Part shown: in pieces, positions 30,937-41,511 of the stretch | Layout of the letters: every line of letters begins with the position of its first letter | Numbering within the stretch: the stretch's first letter is position 1 | Made by a program: the position numbers and the translations under genes | From: Fonsecaea monophora | Lineage: Eukaryota > Ascomycota > Eurotiomycetes > Chaetothyriales > Herpotrichiellaceae | Direction: 5' to 3' | Assembly: GCF_001642475.1 (NCBI RefSeq) | Contig: NW_019173934.1 | Location: 496,001-560,000 of the forward strand | Length of the DNA: 64,000 nucleotides | Notes under the pieces: generated by a model | Databases searched by the model: none | The model's input: only the letters and a program-made list of their open reading frames with translations | Told to the model about the DNA's origin: nothing

Positions 30937-33423
30937 TCACGACGGATTCGAAGCCATCAGACCCCGCGTCATTCCTCTCATCTCGTCCTCGCTCTCCTCT
31001 TCGCTCTCCTCCTCCGACTCTTCTTCGCCAGTCTCTTCACTCTCCGTCTCTTCCTCCGTCTCTTCTGAATCCTCTCCCTCACTCTCTGCTAGCCAATCAT
31101 CGAGAGTTCGGGGCTTCGCGTTGGCCTTGGACGTCCCCGCCGCAACCACCTTCTCCAGTCCACGCTCCTTGACGGCTTCGTCCAGCCTCCGACTGGCGGC
31201 GACTGAGCTCGCCGTCCTCCCCTCCCGGGGCACGTATTCTTCCTTCTCACCACCGTCGGCTGCGTTTCGGAGTTTCGGGTTGGGTTCAAGGCCCTCACTG
31301 ACCCAGTCAGGCAGTGCCTCATAACCGGGAAGACCCAGAACGCCCGCCACGTCCGTGCCTAGGACCAGGGTGGTACTGCCTAGCATCAGGCCTTTTCGAT
31401 TCTCCGAGGGGGAAGGGGAGTGGGGCACTGGCTTGGGTGCAAGAAGGAGGAGAGCGGCCAGTTGGGTCGACGAAGGGTTTGCCAGCAAGGCTTTGAAAAG
31501 TCGCGCTCGGTCGCGGAGATCGTACGACGTGTCGTAGCGGGCGAGGAGCTGGACGTAGTTCCATAGCTTGGCAATTGGATGGTCCAAGTCGACTGAGACG
31601 TGCGATTCACCTGAAGTATTGTCGCCTTGAGGTTCCCCAGGGTCATTCTTGTCTCCGCGAGCACCATCAACCCCTCTATGCAAGAATAGCAGGTAGACTT
31701 TGGCAGCCAGTAAAACAATCTGTTGTTTGGCAGACTCGCTCTCGTCCGCAAACCCTTTGGCCAATATCCGAAGAACATCCGGGGCGATGTTGTTGTCGGG
31801 ATCCAGGCTCGCAAATTCTCCCACCAGCCATATGATGGTAGCTCGAGCCTCGGGGCTCGTCGTCTTGTCCAAGTTGCGGGCTAACCGCACCACCGTCTTC
31901 CGATGCGACGCAGGGTCCTGTTGGATCAAGTGACGCATGACGGTGAGCACTTCCGACACCAGAATATTGTCGAAGCTGGATATCTGATTTAGGAGAACCT
32001 GGAAGCACCGATGAGCGTCCTTGGGATCGGACTGTGCGCATCGCCCGATGGCACGGACCGATTCGCGTGTGAGCTCCACGTCGGCCGAATGAGAAAAGTG
32101 CTCCAGCTCGCTCAGAATGATGGACTTGAGATGGAGTGCCGCATGGGCGAAAATGAGGGTTTGAAGCTCGATCTTCAATCGCCATATCGGTGGAGAATCT
32201 TGTGCCCGGATGAGAAAATGCGACGCGTAGGGGACGAAAAGGTCCGGCGCAGACAAGGCAACCAACACAATGTTACACAGGGCCACTTCCTCCACCTCAG
32301 AAGGTCCCCGCATCAGTCCGATCAACGGGCCAACTGCTTCGCGAAGGTAGTCTAGGGTGCCCAGATACAAAAAGCAGCTGGTGACCGAGGTGATGACAGC
32401 CGCGCTTCGGCTTTGTAACAGGGGACTGCATGCTTTGAGGAACAGTTCTAGGTCGGGGTCCAGCACCTCTATCACCTCGCCTGTATCGATAGTCTCCTGG
32501 GGCTCATCCTCATAAAAGCCCCTTTTGTTGACTTTGGTGACTTTTTGAGTCTTCCTAGGGAAGCAGCGTCGGCTGTAGAACAAGAGAAGCTTCAGCGTTG
32601 CGAGCTGGCTCCATTCGTCCATATCGACCAGTTTTTTGACAAGACTCCTGTAATGCACGTGGACGAGGTCGATGCGATCAGGACACACTTCCAGAAATGC
32701 CTGAACTGCTGGTCCCACAACGAAGTACTGCTTATCGCCCAAGAGCGTGGAGATGTAGTCGAGCAGTTGAGGGAGGGTGTTCGGGTCGAGGTTGTAGCAT
32801 TTCGGGATCGCGAGTGCAGCGGCTTTTCGCACATGAGGGCTCATGTCACCCACGCCCCGTTTGATGGCCAAGGAGACAATCTGGCTGATGACCGGCACTC
32901 GCATCCCCGACATAGTGCGCAGTGCCAGGGCTCTCACCTGAGGATTCTGATCTGTGAGGGACTTTTGGATGGCGTTGACGGAGAGCAGGGCCAGGTCTGG
33001 ATCGGACTCGGCGTAATGGAGCAGGTAGATATACACGAGCTTCTTGACCTCGAGGTTGGGGTTGGCCACATTCTTGACGACCGACGAAAAGTAAGGCAAA
33101 CATGGTTTGTTTTGGTATATCATCTGCACATCGGTAAGAGAGTGGGACCACCATATAGAAACGGGACCACCGTACAGAAACCACTCTTTTCAGACCATCA
33201 AGGATATCGCGGTCGCTTCTACTGTCAAGAAGAGCCTTGAGCTTCACAAACGGCATGTTACTCCGAGCCGACGAACTCCCTCCTTTGAGTGCTTTGGAAA
33301 TACTTTGGGCAGCCTCGACCGTCAGGTCTCGTGCTGGGGTCGGGTCAGCGTACTGCAGCCAGGAGGAATCCATGCTGACTGACCTGGATCCATCAAGGAC
33401 GAAATGCGAGAGATGGACTCCAT
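30937..33423 (-). CDS. apl6: AP-3 adaptor complex subunit beta (beta-adaptin)
   Basis: Three exons on the minus strand: 33384-33423, 33176-33333 and 30937-33123 (introns 50 and 52 nt), 794 residues. The first intron has donor GTCAGT, a CTGAC branch point and a CCCCAG acceptor; the join gives MESISRISSLMDPARDLTVEAA. The second join gives LKRVVSMIYQNKPCLPYFSSVVKNVA, the conserved start of the adaptin HEAT-like solenoid, followed by VKKLVYIYLLHYAE and MSPHVRKAAALAIPKCYNL. The solenoid covers about residues 30-600. A Ser/Glu-rich acidic stretch (about 740-780) near the C-terminus is the typical AP-3 beta hinge; the appendage is short or absent, as in yeast Apl6. AP-3 sorts cargo from Golgi/endosome to the vacuole. 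The second intron contains a near-perfect direct repeat of GGTGGTCCC. Confidence 0.95.
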
Positions 33424-33776
33424 CTCGACAAGAATTTTGTAGGCTCCCTCTGTGTTACCGGAACATGTTTGTGTAACCCGAAAGCCCAGGTTCACCAAAG
33501 TGGTAGAATGAATGATGTGATTAAGCGGAGGGAAACCCCATGCCAAGCCTGATAACGCCGAAAGGTCCTCTGTTCTAATACGAGGTACCAAGAACCTGAT
33601 TGCCAAGCCCTGCGCCAGATGGAACACACGAGTGCCCATCATCTTGTTGCTAACGCGGTATCAAGTATATCTATTTCGCATATGACTTCTCAAGAGGCGA
33701 GGTGGACAAAGTCAGGGCACTTACAACAGATAATGGCCAAAGGGACGAAGCGCGCCTCTCATTCCACTGCTCCTTC
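33424..33776. promoter_or_regulatory. Divergent promoter between AP-3 beta and the unknown gene at 33777
   Basis: This 353-bp spacer must hold both promoters. No TATA-like or other clear motif is seen. The open frames extending into it from both genes lack conserved sequence. Confidence 0.4.
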
Positions 33777-34526
33777 ATGAACTCCATCATCCTTCGCTAC
33801 GACTACGAATCCGAGCTGCTCCAAGATGTCATCAGAGAGACCAGCCTTACACCGACAGACCTGGTGATATGTTCGTCCAAAGAAGACTTTTTAGGACAAC
33901 TCGTCACCCAGCTTCACCAAGGACAAGTCCAGTCCGAAGTAGAGACACCATCGCACCCAGAAGAGGTAGATACTCCGTCAGAGGAGCGCTGGTCCAAGCC
34001 TCGACACGTCCTCCTTTCACAGATTCTGCACGTCCTCAGCGCAAGCCAACTCGTCAATTTGATCTTCTGTCCAAACATTCCTATCCTCCGAGGCTTTCTC
34101 TCGGGCTTCATCTCAAGGACTGCACTTCCTTCAACCCAACCTCCGGGTCCCATCATTGTCCTGAATCTGCTGGCGATGCACCACGGAACCTCCGAATTCA
34201 CCCTGCAAGGTCTCTCCCAGACACTCGCCACCGCGGCGTCTGCCGGTCACCGAACAAATCGCAGGGTGAAGTTAGTGGAATGCAAGGACATCAATGACCC
34301 GTTCAATCCAAATCGAGGTCCGAATCTCTGGCAGACCGAAGTCCAACTCCTTAGTGCAGCCATCAAGATAGGAGAACCCGGTCAAAGCTGGGGACGGCGC
34401 ACCATATCGGTCATGAAATTTGCATCGAGATGGTTCAGTGCCGAGGGACAGAATGAACGGCACCGACAGGAGAATGACCCGGTCGACTGGCCCAGGAACA
34501 GCCCCGAGGAGGAAATGATAGTTTGA
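33777..34526 (+). CDS. Uncharacterised protein, possibly RecA/Rad51-paralogue-like
   Basis: Single exon, 249 residues from the ATG at 33777 (MNSIILRYDYES); an in-frame ATG 25 codons upstream would add an unstructured leader. Hydrophobic strands alternate with helices: TPTDLVICSSKEDFLGQL, SASQLVNLIFCPNIPILRGFL, GPIIVLNLLAMHHGTSEFTL, TISVMKFASRWF. The third looks like the Walker-B strand and loop of Rad51-like paralogues, followed by an Arg/Lys-rich strand, but no Walker A motif (GxxxxGKT) is present. A degenerate recombinase-like subunit such as those of Shu-type complexes is one possibility. I do not recognise the family, and the assignment is weak. The gene lies between AP-3 beta (divergent) and nuf2 (convergent, 133 bp). 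Confidence 0.65.
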   Translation: MNSIILRYDYESELLQDVIRETSLTPTDLVICSSKEDFLGQLVTQLHQGQVQSEVETPSHPEEVDTPSEERWSKPRHVLLSQILHVLSASQLVNLIFCPNIPILRGFLSGFISRTALPSTQPPGPIIVLNLLAMHHGTSEFTLQGLSQTLATAASAGHRTNRRVKLVECKDINDPFNPNRGPNLWQTEVQLLSAAIKIGEPGQSWGRRTISVMKFASRWFSAEGQNERHRQENDPVDWPRNSPEEEMIV

Positions 34527-34659
34527 AGAGCAAAGAGGGAAAGATGCCAGCCCAATCTGGCCCATTTAATCCAAAAAGTTAATCGCCAGCCAACATAACC
34601 GGGTATCTTCTGCAGGGAGCGCCATTTCCTTCATAAACGTCGTCACAAATTCCACCCAA

Positions 34660-36141
34660 TCACATGCTTTGCTCCATTTCTGTGATGTACAGCTTGATGT
34701 GGGACTCAAGCTTGAGATACTCCTCGTGCGCCGAGTGTACCTCCTGTTCAATGTTATCCTTGAGATCGGCCATCTAAGTGTTCGTTAGCAAGATGAATCC
34801 CCTGGTAGTCGGTTTGGAGCGACGCTCACCTTCTTCTCGGTCTGCTCGATCCTCACTTTCCTCCTTTCCATCTCCCGACCCCTGTCAGCCCTTTGATCTC
34901 GGAGCTGCCGCTGAGTCTCTCTCAGTTCGTCCATTTTGGTCTTGTTTGTTTCATCTCGATCTCTGTGCTTCCGGCGCAACTCCTCGATGCGTTCTTCCCA
35001 CTTCTTCAACTGCCTTTGGAGCAGTTTCTCGTTCTGTTCCACTTCGCGCACATTGTTTCCACGCTCTGCCAGAGCATCGCGATTCTTTGCCGCTCGAGCG
35101 TCTTCCTCCTCTTCTTTCTGAAGCTCCACTGCGATCTCCTCGAGTACTTTAACGCACGCCTGCACATCATTTTGAACAACCGTAAAACTATCCCCTGATG
35201 TCTGGAGAGCACGGCACCTCCGCTCCAACGCGTCGATTTGGGCCTTCTCCCGTACAAGATTGTCTGAGAGTTCCGTCAAAGTGCTCTGTAAGGCCGCCGG
35301 ACTTTGCAAAACGTACGGCCTCAACTTCTCACTCTCTTGCCGCGCCCGTATCAATCTCTCGGTCTTGTCCTCCAATAGTGCCTGAGAGCGTGACTTGTCG
35401 GCTTTGGCGCGTTCCAGGTGCTCCGCCACTCTTTCCTGGCCTTTTCGAAGCTCCAGTAGCCGTGCTTTCAATTCATCGTTTCGCCGCATCTTCTCCTTGA
35501 CGGCAACCTCCATCGCTTTTCTGTTGCGCTTCATCTCTTCCAGCCTCTGCTCCATGTCCTGATTCTCAACATACAGTGTCTCGATCCTGGCCTTTGTAGT
35601 CTCTGCTTTGTTAAAGTTTTCGTCTATTACGCTCGTATGCGTCTCCCGGAATCGAATGAAGTTGATGGTGTATGATAGGATCTTGACCAGTCGATCGTGG
35701 GTCGGACGAACAAGGTCGTTGAACGAGAAATCATGGATTCCGCACTGCTCGAGCATGGTTCGCAGTTGGACGAAGAAGCCCATAAGTAGCCTCGTCTCCA
35801 CCGGTACTAGTTCAGGAAACTCGGAGCAAACGTCTTCGGCGGCAGCGCGTAAGGCAGGATCAAGGGTGTCTCTGGTTGCATTCATAACCAGTTCACCCAG
35901 GTGCTCGAACACCATCTGGATCACTTGCGGGTTGGGTCTCAAGATGTCGGAAGGTTGGAATGGAATACCCATTTCGCTGATACATGATGCTATCTCTTTC
36001 TCAGACTGTAGATACTGTCAGTACGTCTTTTGTGAGAGCGGTCGTAAGACAACAAACCAATCGCATGAAATCGGCAGGATCTTCTTCCTTCTTTTTGACT
36101 CGTTGCTGCTGTTGCAGCGAAGTTCGGTATTGCGAATTCAT
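34660..36141 (-). CDS. nuf2: Kinetochore protein Nuf2
   Basis: Three exons on the minus strand: 36058-36141, 34830-36005 and 34660-34773 (introns 52 and 56 nt), 457 residues. Exon 1 encodes a Gln-rich start and DFMRL; the first intron has a non-consensus GTTTGT donor but a good CTGAC branch point and CTACAG acceptor. The join yields LSEKEIASCISEMGIPFQPSDIL, the conserved opening of the Nuf2 calponin-homology domain. The domain ends near residue 150 and is followed by a continuous coiled coil to the C-terminus. The second join adds MADLKDNIEQEVHSAHEEYL and the terminal LYITEMEQSM. Known role: with Ndc80, Spc24 and Spc25 it binds spindle microtubules at kinetochores. It shares a 357-bp divergent promoter with eIF2B alpha. 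Confidence 0.93.
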
Positions 36142-36498
36142 TTTTATCGTGAAGGATGTATTCTGTCGGCCTCGAAATGCAAGTGTTTGGAGAGAGAGAC
36201 ACCGAAACGTGCGATTGAGCCTCCGTTAGAAGAATGGGTTTTGCTTTGTTGACATTTCCAAAATAGGAAAGGGCGCGGGGTGCTCGTCGCCCCCACGCCA
36301 AGATACTCTGACAAGGCTATGATGGAGCCTTGCTGATCTCAACTGTCCATCCAAGACTTCTCAAGTAAAGAAGTTTAAAATTTCCACGACTCGGTCTGCC
36401 AGCACCACATCTAGTCAAGTTCCAAAAGTACTTTTGCATGAAACTAGTTGCAAGACTTATCACGACTGCGTACCGTCTAGAAAATAGTGCCTTCTGCC
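36142..36498. promoter_or_regulatory. Divergent promoter between nuf2 and eIF2B alpha
   Basis: The 357-bp spacer carries both starts. Nothing more specific than A/T-rich patches (36365-36385) is seen. Confidence 0.4.
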
Positions 36499-37807
36499 AT
36501 GGCTGCTGGTGAGTGCATCTACCCCAACCCTTGGCCCTTCTCCCAATGACTCAACCTCGCCTTGCCCAATGGTTTCGGCATGGATGAGGAAATTGGACAC
36601 AATGAGATTCGCCCATGTGGAAATATATAGCGGTGCCCTATAAGAAAATGCTCTATGCTAGCTCTTCAAGTCCGCTAATCCGTCTACACCTCTAGTAGCA
36701 GCATCAGCCCCAGCGATGGCATCCAAACCCTCAACAGCTGAAGAGTCGCCCTCGACGACATTTGACATCGTCGCGTCCTACAACTCGCTGATTGAGAGCG
36801 ATCCAAACATCACACCTCCAATTGCAGCGATCGAATCACTCATCAATCTTCTCGCGACATCGCCCTTGACAACCATCTCGGAAACCCTCGCACTACTGTC
36901 CAGCCACTCTCGAAGACTGCTCGAGTCGCAACGCAACCCGATTCCGCTCTCTGCTGGGACAGAGCTGTTTCAAAGGTACCTGATCAGCTCCTTCCAGCAA
37001 CGGCCGTCGTCGCTCGCGACATCCGACTTCACCGCGTTACGCCATCACATAATCGCCCAGTCGTCTCTGTTTGTGAAACGCGCCAATGAAGCACGTCTCA
37101 AAATCGCCCATCATGCCTTGCCATTCATCAAAGAAGACTCAATCATCATTACCTACGGATACAGCCGGGTAGTTCACACCGTGCTAACTGCAGCTGCAGA
37201 GTCCAAGCGCTCTTTCAGTGTCGTCTATGTGTTACCCCCAAGAGGAGTTTCCTCGCGGCTCGCAGAGTCTATCGCCTCGCTGCAGGACCTTTCTATTCCC
37301 ACCACCACAATTCCTCTGCACGCTTTGACGTATGCGCTAGCGTCGCTACCGCCCTCTCCGGCTTCACCACCACAGTTCCTCGTCGGCGCCACCGCGGTCT
37401 TGGAGAACGGATCCATCGTCACAGGGCTCGGCACACACCAAATCGGACTTATCGCCCAGACTTATGCCATCCCCTTGCATGTGTGCGTGGAATCGTACAA
37501 GTTTGTGGGGAACTTCCCGCTCGGGTATGGGCCGAGTGATCTTCGAAGACTGGGGGTTGAACAGAATGTGTTGCGCTTTGGCCTCGGCGGGACTACTGCG
37601 GCTCCTGATTCCAATGCCGGAAGTCAGAAGAAAGAAGGGTTTCCTGGCTCCAGTCCGCTGCCAAAGGATGGAAAACCCGCTACAGGGCATGTGGACGATT
37701 GGATGGTCGAAATCACGCCGCCTGGGTTGATCTCGGCCCTCATCACGGAAAACGGACTCATGACCCCGAATGCCGTCAGTGAGGAACTGATCAAGTTGTG
37801 GTTCTGA
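36499..37807 (+). CDS. gcn3: Translation initiation factor eIF2B subunit alpha
   Basis: I propose two exons, 36499-36508 and 36696-37807 (intron 187 nt), 373 residues. Exon 1 is ten bases, ATG GCT GCT G in a strong context (GCCATGG), followed by GTGAGT. The acceptor CTCTAG restores the frame seven codons before an internal ATG at 36716, which is the alternative start if the micro-exon is not used. The body matches eIF2B alpha: FDIVASYNSLIESDPNITPPIAA, FVKRANEARLKIAHHALPFI, IITYGYSRVVHTVL, VGATAVLENGSIVTGLGTHQI and CVESYKFVGNFPL, with a C-terminal ITPPGLISALITENG. The subunit senses phosphorylated eIF2 in the regulatory sub-complex of eIF2B (Gcn3 in yeast). An insertion of about 40 residues (TTAAPDS...DGKPATG) separates the last two conserved blocks. 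Confidence 0.92.
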
Positions 37808-39192
37808 TGTGTTTCTTTTCCTTCACAGAGGCAGTGATGTTATTTGGGACGTGCTCGTTGATTTGCCTTGTCAGAAAAAGCATGCTACGCGCGCACTATC
37901 AAGAGTGGGAGACTGCGGCTTGGGAGTTTTGTGGCAAATTACGATCAATGAGGCAGTTGCCTTTGAGATGACGGATGACAGATGATGGATCACACAGTTC
38001 TGATGCTACAGCTGTATCAACTGGACACTGCGAAGTGGTTGATATAAACAAACTGATATGAGCTGAGACCATGGGATATGGATGGCCCGGATTGCCCGGA
38101 TTTGCCAGGGCACGACACACACGAACATCAGGACACGAGAAATCACACCAACCCAACCGAGTTGAATGGAGAATCCAAGTCGAAGCTCATTTTTGATGCC
38201 GCCAGATCTGGAGGGATGGCGCGATTCTCAACCATGGACGAATCAGATTTGGATGGATAGCGGAGGAGACGAAGGGGACAAAGGGAACTGACAAAGCTGT
38301 GGCACCATCGCCATCGCCATCACCGGCACCGGCACCAGGAGAAGAGGACATGTTCTTTTCCCTCTTCCCCTCCGCCATCCCCACATTCTGCTGGCTCTGG
38401 CTCTGGCTCTGGCTCTGGCTCAGGGTCCAAAACTACCCGCACATATTCCCTCAGCCTCGATGGAAAACACAACCTGGTTACACAGCATGACTGATCGTTC
38501 GTGTGGTGGTTTGTGATGAACCCAAGACATGCGCCTCCACGCCTCCACTCTTCACTCTTCACTATTTGTCTGTGGTGTTGTGGCACCGTGCACCTTCTTT
38601 GGTCACCTTACAGCTAAGCTACTCGCTCATCCGGAAAGGCAAACGGGGAAAACTGGAGAGGGCAGAGATTCGACATCGTCATGGCAAGGCAAGGCAAGGC
38701 ATCTTCTGTCTGGCATACGAATGGGATACCGACTCGTCTCATCTCCAGGGGGTCTTACGATCAGTCAAGTGAGGAGTGGCGCAGAGATACATGGTTTTTT
38801 GTTTTGGGTCCTACATAACGAGGATGCATATCCGCGATTTGTGCCCGCGCCCAAAAAAAGGACTTCTATACCCAGTACCCAATACCCCTACTTGATCTAT
38901 GAGAGGGGAAGATATATCGGGTGTAGAAGCGTCGAGTGAGTGTTGGAGGGCACGATGGTTCGCATACTGTCTCGCATACTCGAATGTCGGCCCAAACCTG
39001 GCCTTCGTTCGTCCCTGTATGCCTCTTCGCAAAACCACTGAATTTTCCTCCAGCGCCTTGCTGTGCAACAAGTATTCGTTAAAATCATTCCAAATTTTCT
39101 TTGATAGTCCCCAACAGTTGTCCACATGGAGTCATGTAGACAAGAAACCAACAGGGCTGCATGGACATGCGGACCTGAACACGTCATCGACG
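37808..39192. other. Intergenic between convergent eIF2B alpha and sreA
   Basis: No gene recognised. There are simple sequences: GCCATC/ACCGGC triplet-like repeats near 38305-38340, a CTGGCT hexamer array at 38391-38421, and GGCAAGGCAAGGCA near 38683-38700. ORFs over these repeats are Leu/Trp or Glu/Pro low-complexity artefacts. Confidence 0.5.
38391..38421. repeat. CTGGCT hexamer array (five copies)
   Basis: Five perfect copies of CTGGCT in tandem lie in non-coding DNA. Confidence 0.9.
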
Positions 39193-40673
39193 TCAAGTGA
39201 GATCATCAATCTCGCGTTCTTTTGCACGTAGTGCCGCCCTCATAACTTCTGCTTCACGCATCAGTTGCGCCCTTCTTTCTGCTCTCCAGACCGCGCGATC
39301 CCGCTCGTTCATCTCGTTTTCATTGTCTTCGGATGGCTGCGCTGTTGTGGCATCCTGTTCCTGACGTCGGCGACCGGCCTCCACCAGTGCGGGGTCAAGT
39401 TGCATGCCTCCTGCCGCAATAGCTGCACGTTGAAGTCGAGAGGCATAGTCTTCGTTCGCATCCTGCGGAGCTTCGTCCATGTGGGTTTGGGGAACGTATC
39501 CGGTGTAATCCACTGTAGGAGGGGGTCGTCTCCTCTTGGGCGCGGGTGAGTTGTCGATGGCGATTGGCTCTCGGGCATCTGCTGGTAGAGCTGGTTCTGG
39601 CGAAGTCGACGGGTGGTGTTGAGAAGGTGTGGTGGCTGGTTTGAGAACCTCGGGGTATGCCGGTACAACTCGTTTCCGCCTCTTGATCGTCGACTTCTTC
39701 ATTTGTACTGGGCGATGTGACCCATGCAATTTGTGATACAAGCCGCACGCATTGCAGATAGGATGGCCTTGCTCATCGCGACGCCATAGAGGGGTTACGG
39801 TCGTCCCACAGTTCTTGCACGCAACGAGCAACGATGCGTTCCCGGGAGATGGCTGTTGTTGAGTGGCAGGACTTGTTGCGCTTGGGCTCGTTCCCAAACC
39901 AGCCTCACTCTGCGAGTCGTTCCCGTCTTCGGCTGGTAAGTCGGGTACCACCGACGTATTAGCAGTTCTAGCGACTCTGTTGTTGTACGCAGGACATCCT
40001 CCGCAGCCCTCGGCTCCGCCTGCTCCGTTACACTCCCCCCTACCTGGACACGAGCCAGTGATGTGCTCTGGAGCTCGGTATGGAACGCTCGAGGGCTGGC
40101 TTGGTGCTGATGCCGATACTGTTGAAGCGGTTGGAGATGCCGTAATTCTCTGGCGAGGACTTTCAGGAGGGGCGGCTGAGTTTGGACGCTTGAAGTTTGT
40201 GGGCCTGGGAGCGTTGCGCGTCTTCAGGTAGAGCCCACAAGCATTACAGATGGTGTGTCCGGTGGGAGACCGTCGCCATAACGGGGTCTTGGTCGTTCCG
40301 CAATTGCTACAGTTATATTAGCGACAACACCAGCGTGAAGCGAGTTGGCATCAGGACGTGGGTGTACTCGCGCGAAGATGGCATACCTGCAGACTTGACC
40401 CAGACCCGGAATGTCTCCTCTCTGCTCGGCGTGTTCGACTGAGGATGATAGCGGTGCTTCAGAGGATTCTGGTCTGTGACTGGTTTGGCCCAGAGGAAGA
40501 CGGCGGAGGGCGATATCACCCGCGTTATTTTCATGGGTCAGGTGGGAACCATGACGTTCACCCAGTGCAGACGACACAAGCTGATGAGCAGCATCGATGT
40601 CTTCGGCAGAGGGTTGACGCATCAAACTCTTTTCGTCGGAACCAAAGGAGGTGCGACGGCGCAAAGGGTCCAT
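39193..40673 (-). CDS. sreA: SreA-type GATA transcription factor, iron/siderophore repressor
   Basis: Two exons on the minus strand: 40387-40673 and 39193-40306 with an 80-nt intron (40307-40386), 466 residues; an in-frame ATG at 40694 would add seven residues. The intron splits zinc finger 1 exactly between QVC and SNC. Two C-x2-C-x17-C-x2-C GATA fingers are seen (residues 95-119 and 259-283), both with TPLWRR. Between them is the cysteine-rich region C-x5-C-x8-C-x2-C (residues 182-200, CPGRGEC...CGGCP), the hallmark of SreA/Urbs1/Fep1/SRE proteins, where it senses iron. A basic stretch (KKSTIKRRKR) follows finger 2, and a coiled coil ends the protein. Known role: repression of siderophore synthesis and iron uptake when iron is sufficient. 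Two fingers plus Cys-rich spacer exclude AreA- or Nsd-type factors. Confidence 0.95.
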
Positions 40674-41177
40674 AGCACCGCGTACAGCCAACATGCCGAT
40701 CCAATTTCGGGCGCCTTGTTAGCAGGAGGCACACGCCATTCAGGGGAAATCGACAATCGAAGGGATAAGGAGGCGAGAACTGTAGCCAAATCCGCAGAAA
40801 GAGATCCAAGGTCCGATGAGATAGCCAATTCTGACGGGGTTGGCTAGATATGAGGGAAGCGTCCTGCTCAGGACGAATGTAGGCAACTGTGAAAGTGGTG
40901 TTGGTAAGACGAAGAGCACTGGAGAGGACCGGTTGATTCAGACGGTAGGCTCTGAGCTGAAATATCGGGGGCTTCACAAGTGACAGTGAGGTGACTTGGC
41001 AAGTTGGATAGGAGAATGAGCGATTTGGCGAGAAGTCGAGAAGCCGCATTTACCCATGTCAAAATCAATACCCCAGGAACCTCTGAGAGAGGGAGAGTGA
41101 CGGCACAGATGCAGTCGAGAGGGAGGAATTCCATGAGGCGCGACACCCACTCCGCGCATGGTGCTGGCGTAATATCA

Positions 41178-41197
41178 AACACCTGTCTTGTGATTGG
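41178..41197 (-). promoter_or_regulatory. Candidate CCAAT-complex/HapX composite site upstream of sreA
   Basis: On the sreA strand the sequence reads CCAAT, 12 bases, GTT, which fits the CSAAT-N12-RWT pattern described for joint binding of the CCAAT-binding complex and HapX in Aspergillus. It lies about 505-525 bp before the sreA ATG. Known: HapX represses sreA during iron starvation. The RWT half alone would match by chance about once in sixteen, so the evidence is suggestive. Confidence 0.4.
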
Positions 41198-41212
41198 CTG
41201 ATACTAATGAGA

Positions 41213-41246
41213 TTAGTCACGTGGCTGTACTGCGATGAGTCACGTG
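41213..41246. promoter_or_regulatory. Paired GTCACGTG boxes, one overlapping TTAGTCAC
   Basis: GTCACGTG occurs at 41216-41223 and again at 41239-41246, 15 bp apart, both in the same orientation. TTAGTCAC (41213-41220), a bZIP/Yap-like word, overlaps the first. RTCACGTG is the Cbf1-type E-box. Function is inferred. Confidence 0.45.
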
Positions 41247-41511
41247 AAGGACAGGATAATGTCATTGTCCCCTCGTATTACGAGGCCTCCAGCCTAGAGA
41301 CTACTCGAATAGTACTAGCCGATGAGGGCAAGAGACTGCTGACTAGTGTGCACGTGGTGTGCTAGTGTTCAGACCACGTCGCCCTCGCTCATTTCCTCAC
41401 CCAGCATTCCTTGATCCTTGACCCAACTTTGACCGCTGTTCCCAAAAGAGATCCTGTCTGGTGGACGAGATGCCACCCTTTCTCGGGTGTCGACCCTGCT
41501 GATAACACCAT

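Larger units (their letters stand above)
40695..41511. promoter_or_regulatory. sreA upstream region / protease 3' flank
   Basis: This 817-bp spacer contains the sreA promoter. Besides the sites listed separately, a third CACGTG lies at 41351-41356. ORFs overlapping the region show no motif. Confidence 0.45.

Noticed and set aside
32545..33240. 231-codon plus-strand ORF opposite AP-3 beta
   Set aside because: Antisense shadow of a strongly supported adaptin exon.
38299..38586. Low-complexity ORFs (Pro/Ser and Glu/Pro runs) between eIF2B alpha and sreA
   Set aside because: They are translations of the CTGGCT and GCCATC simple repeats.
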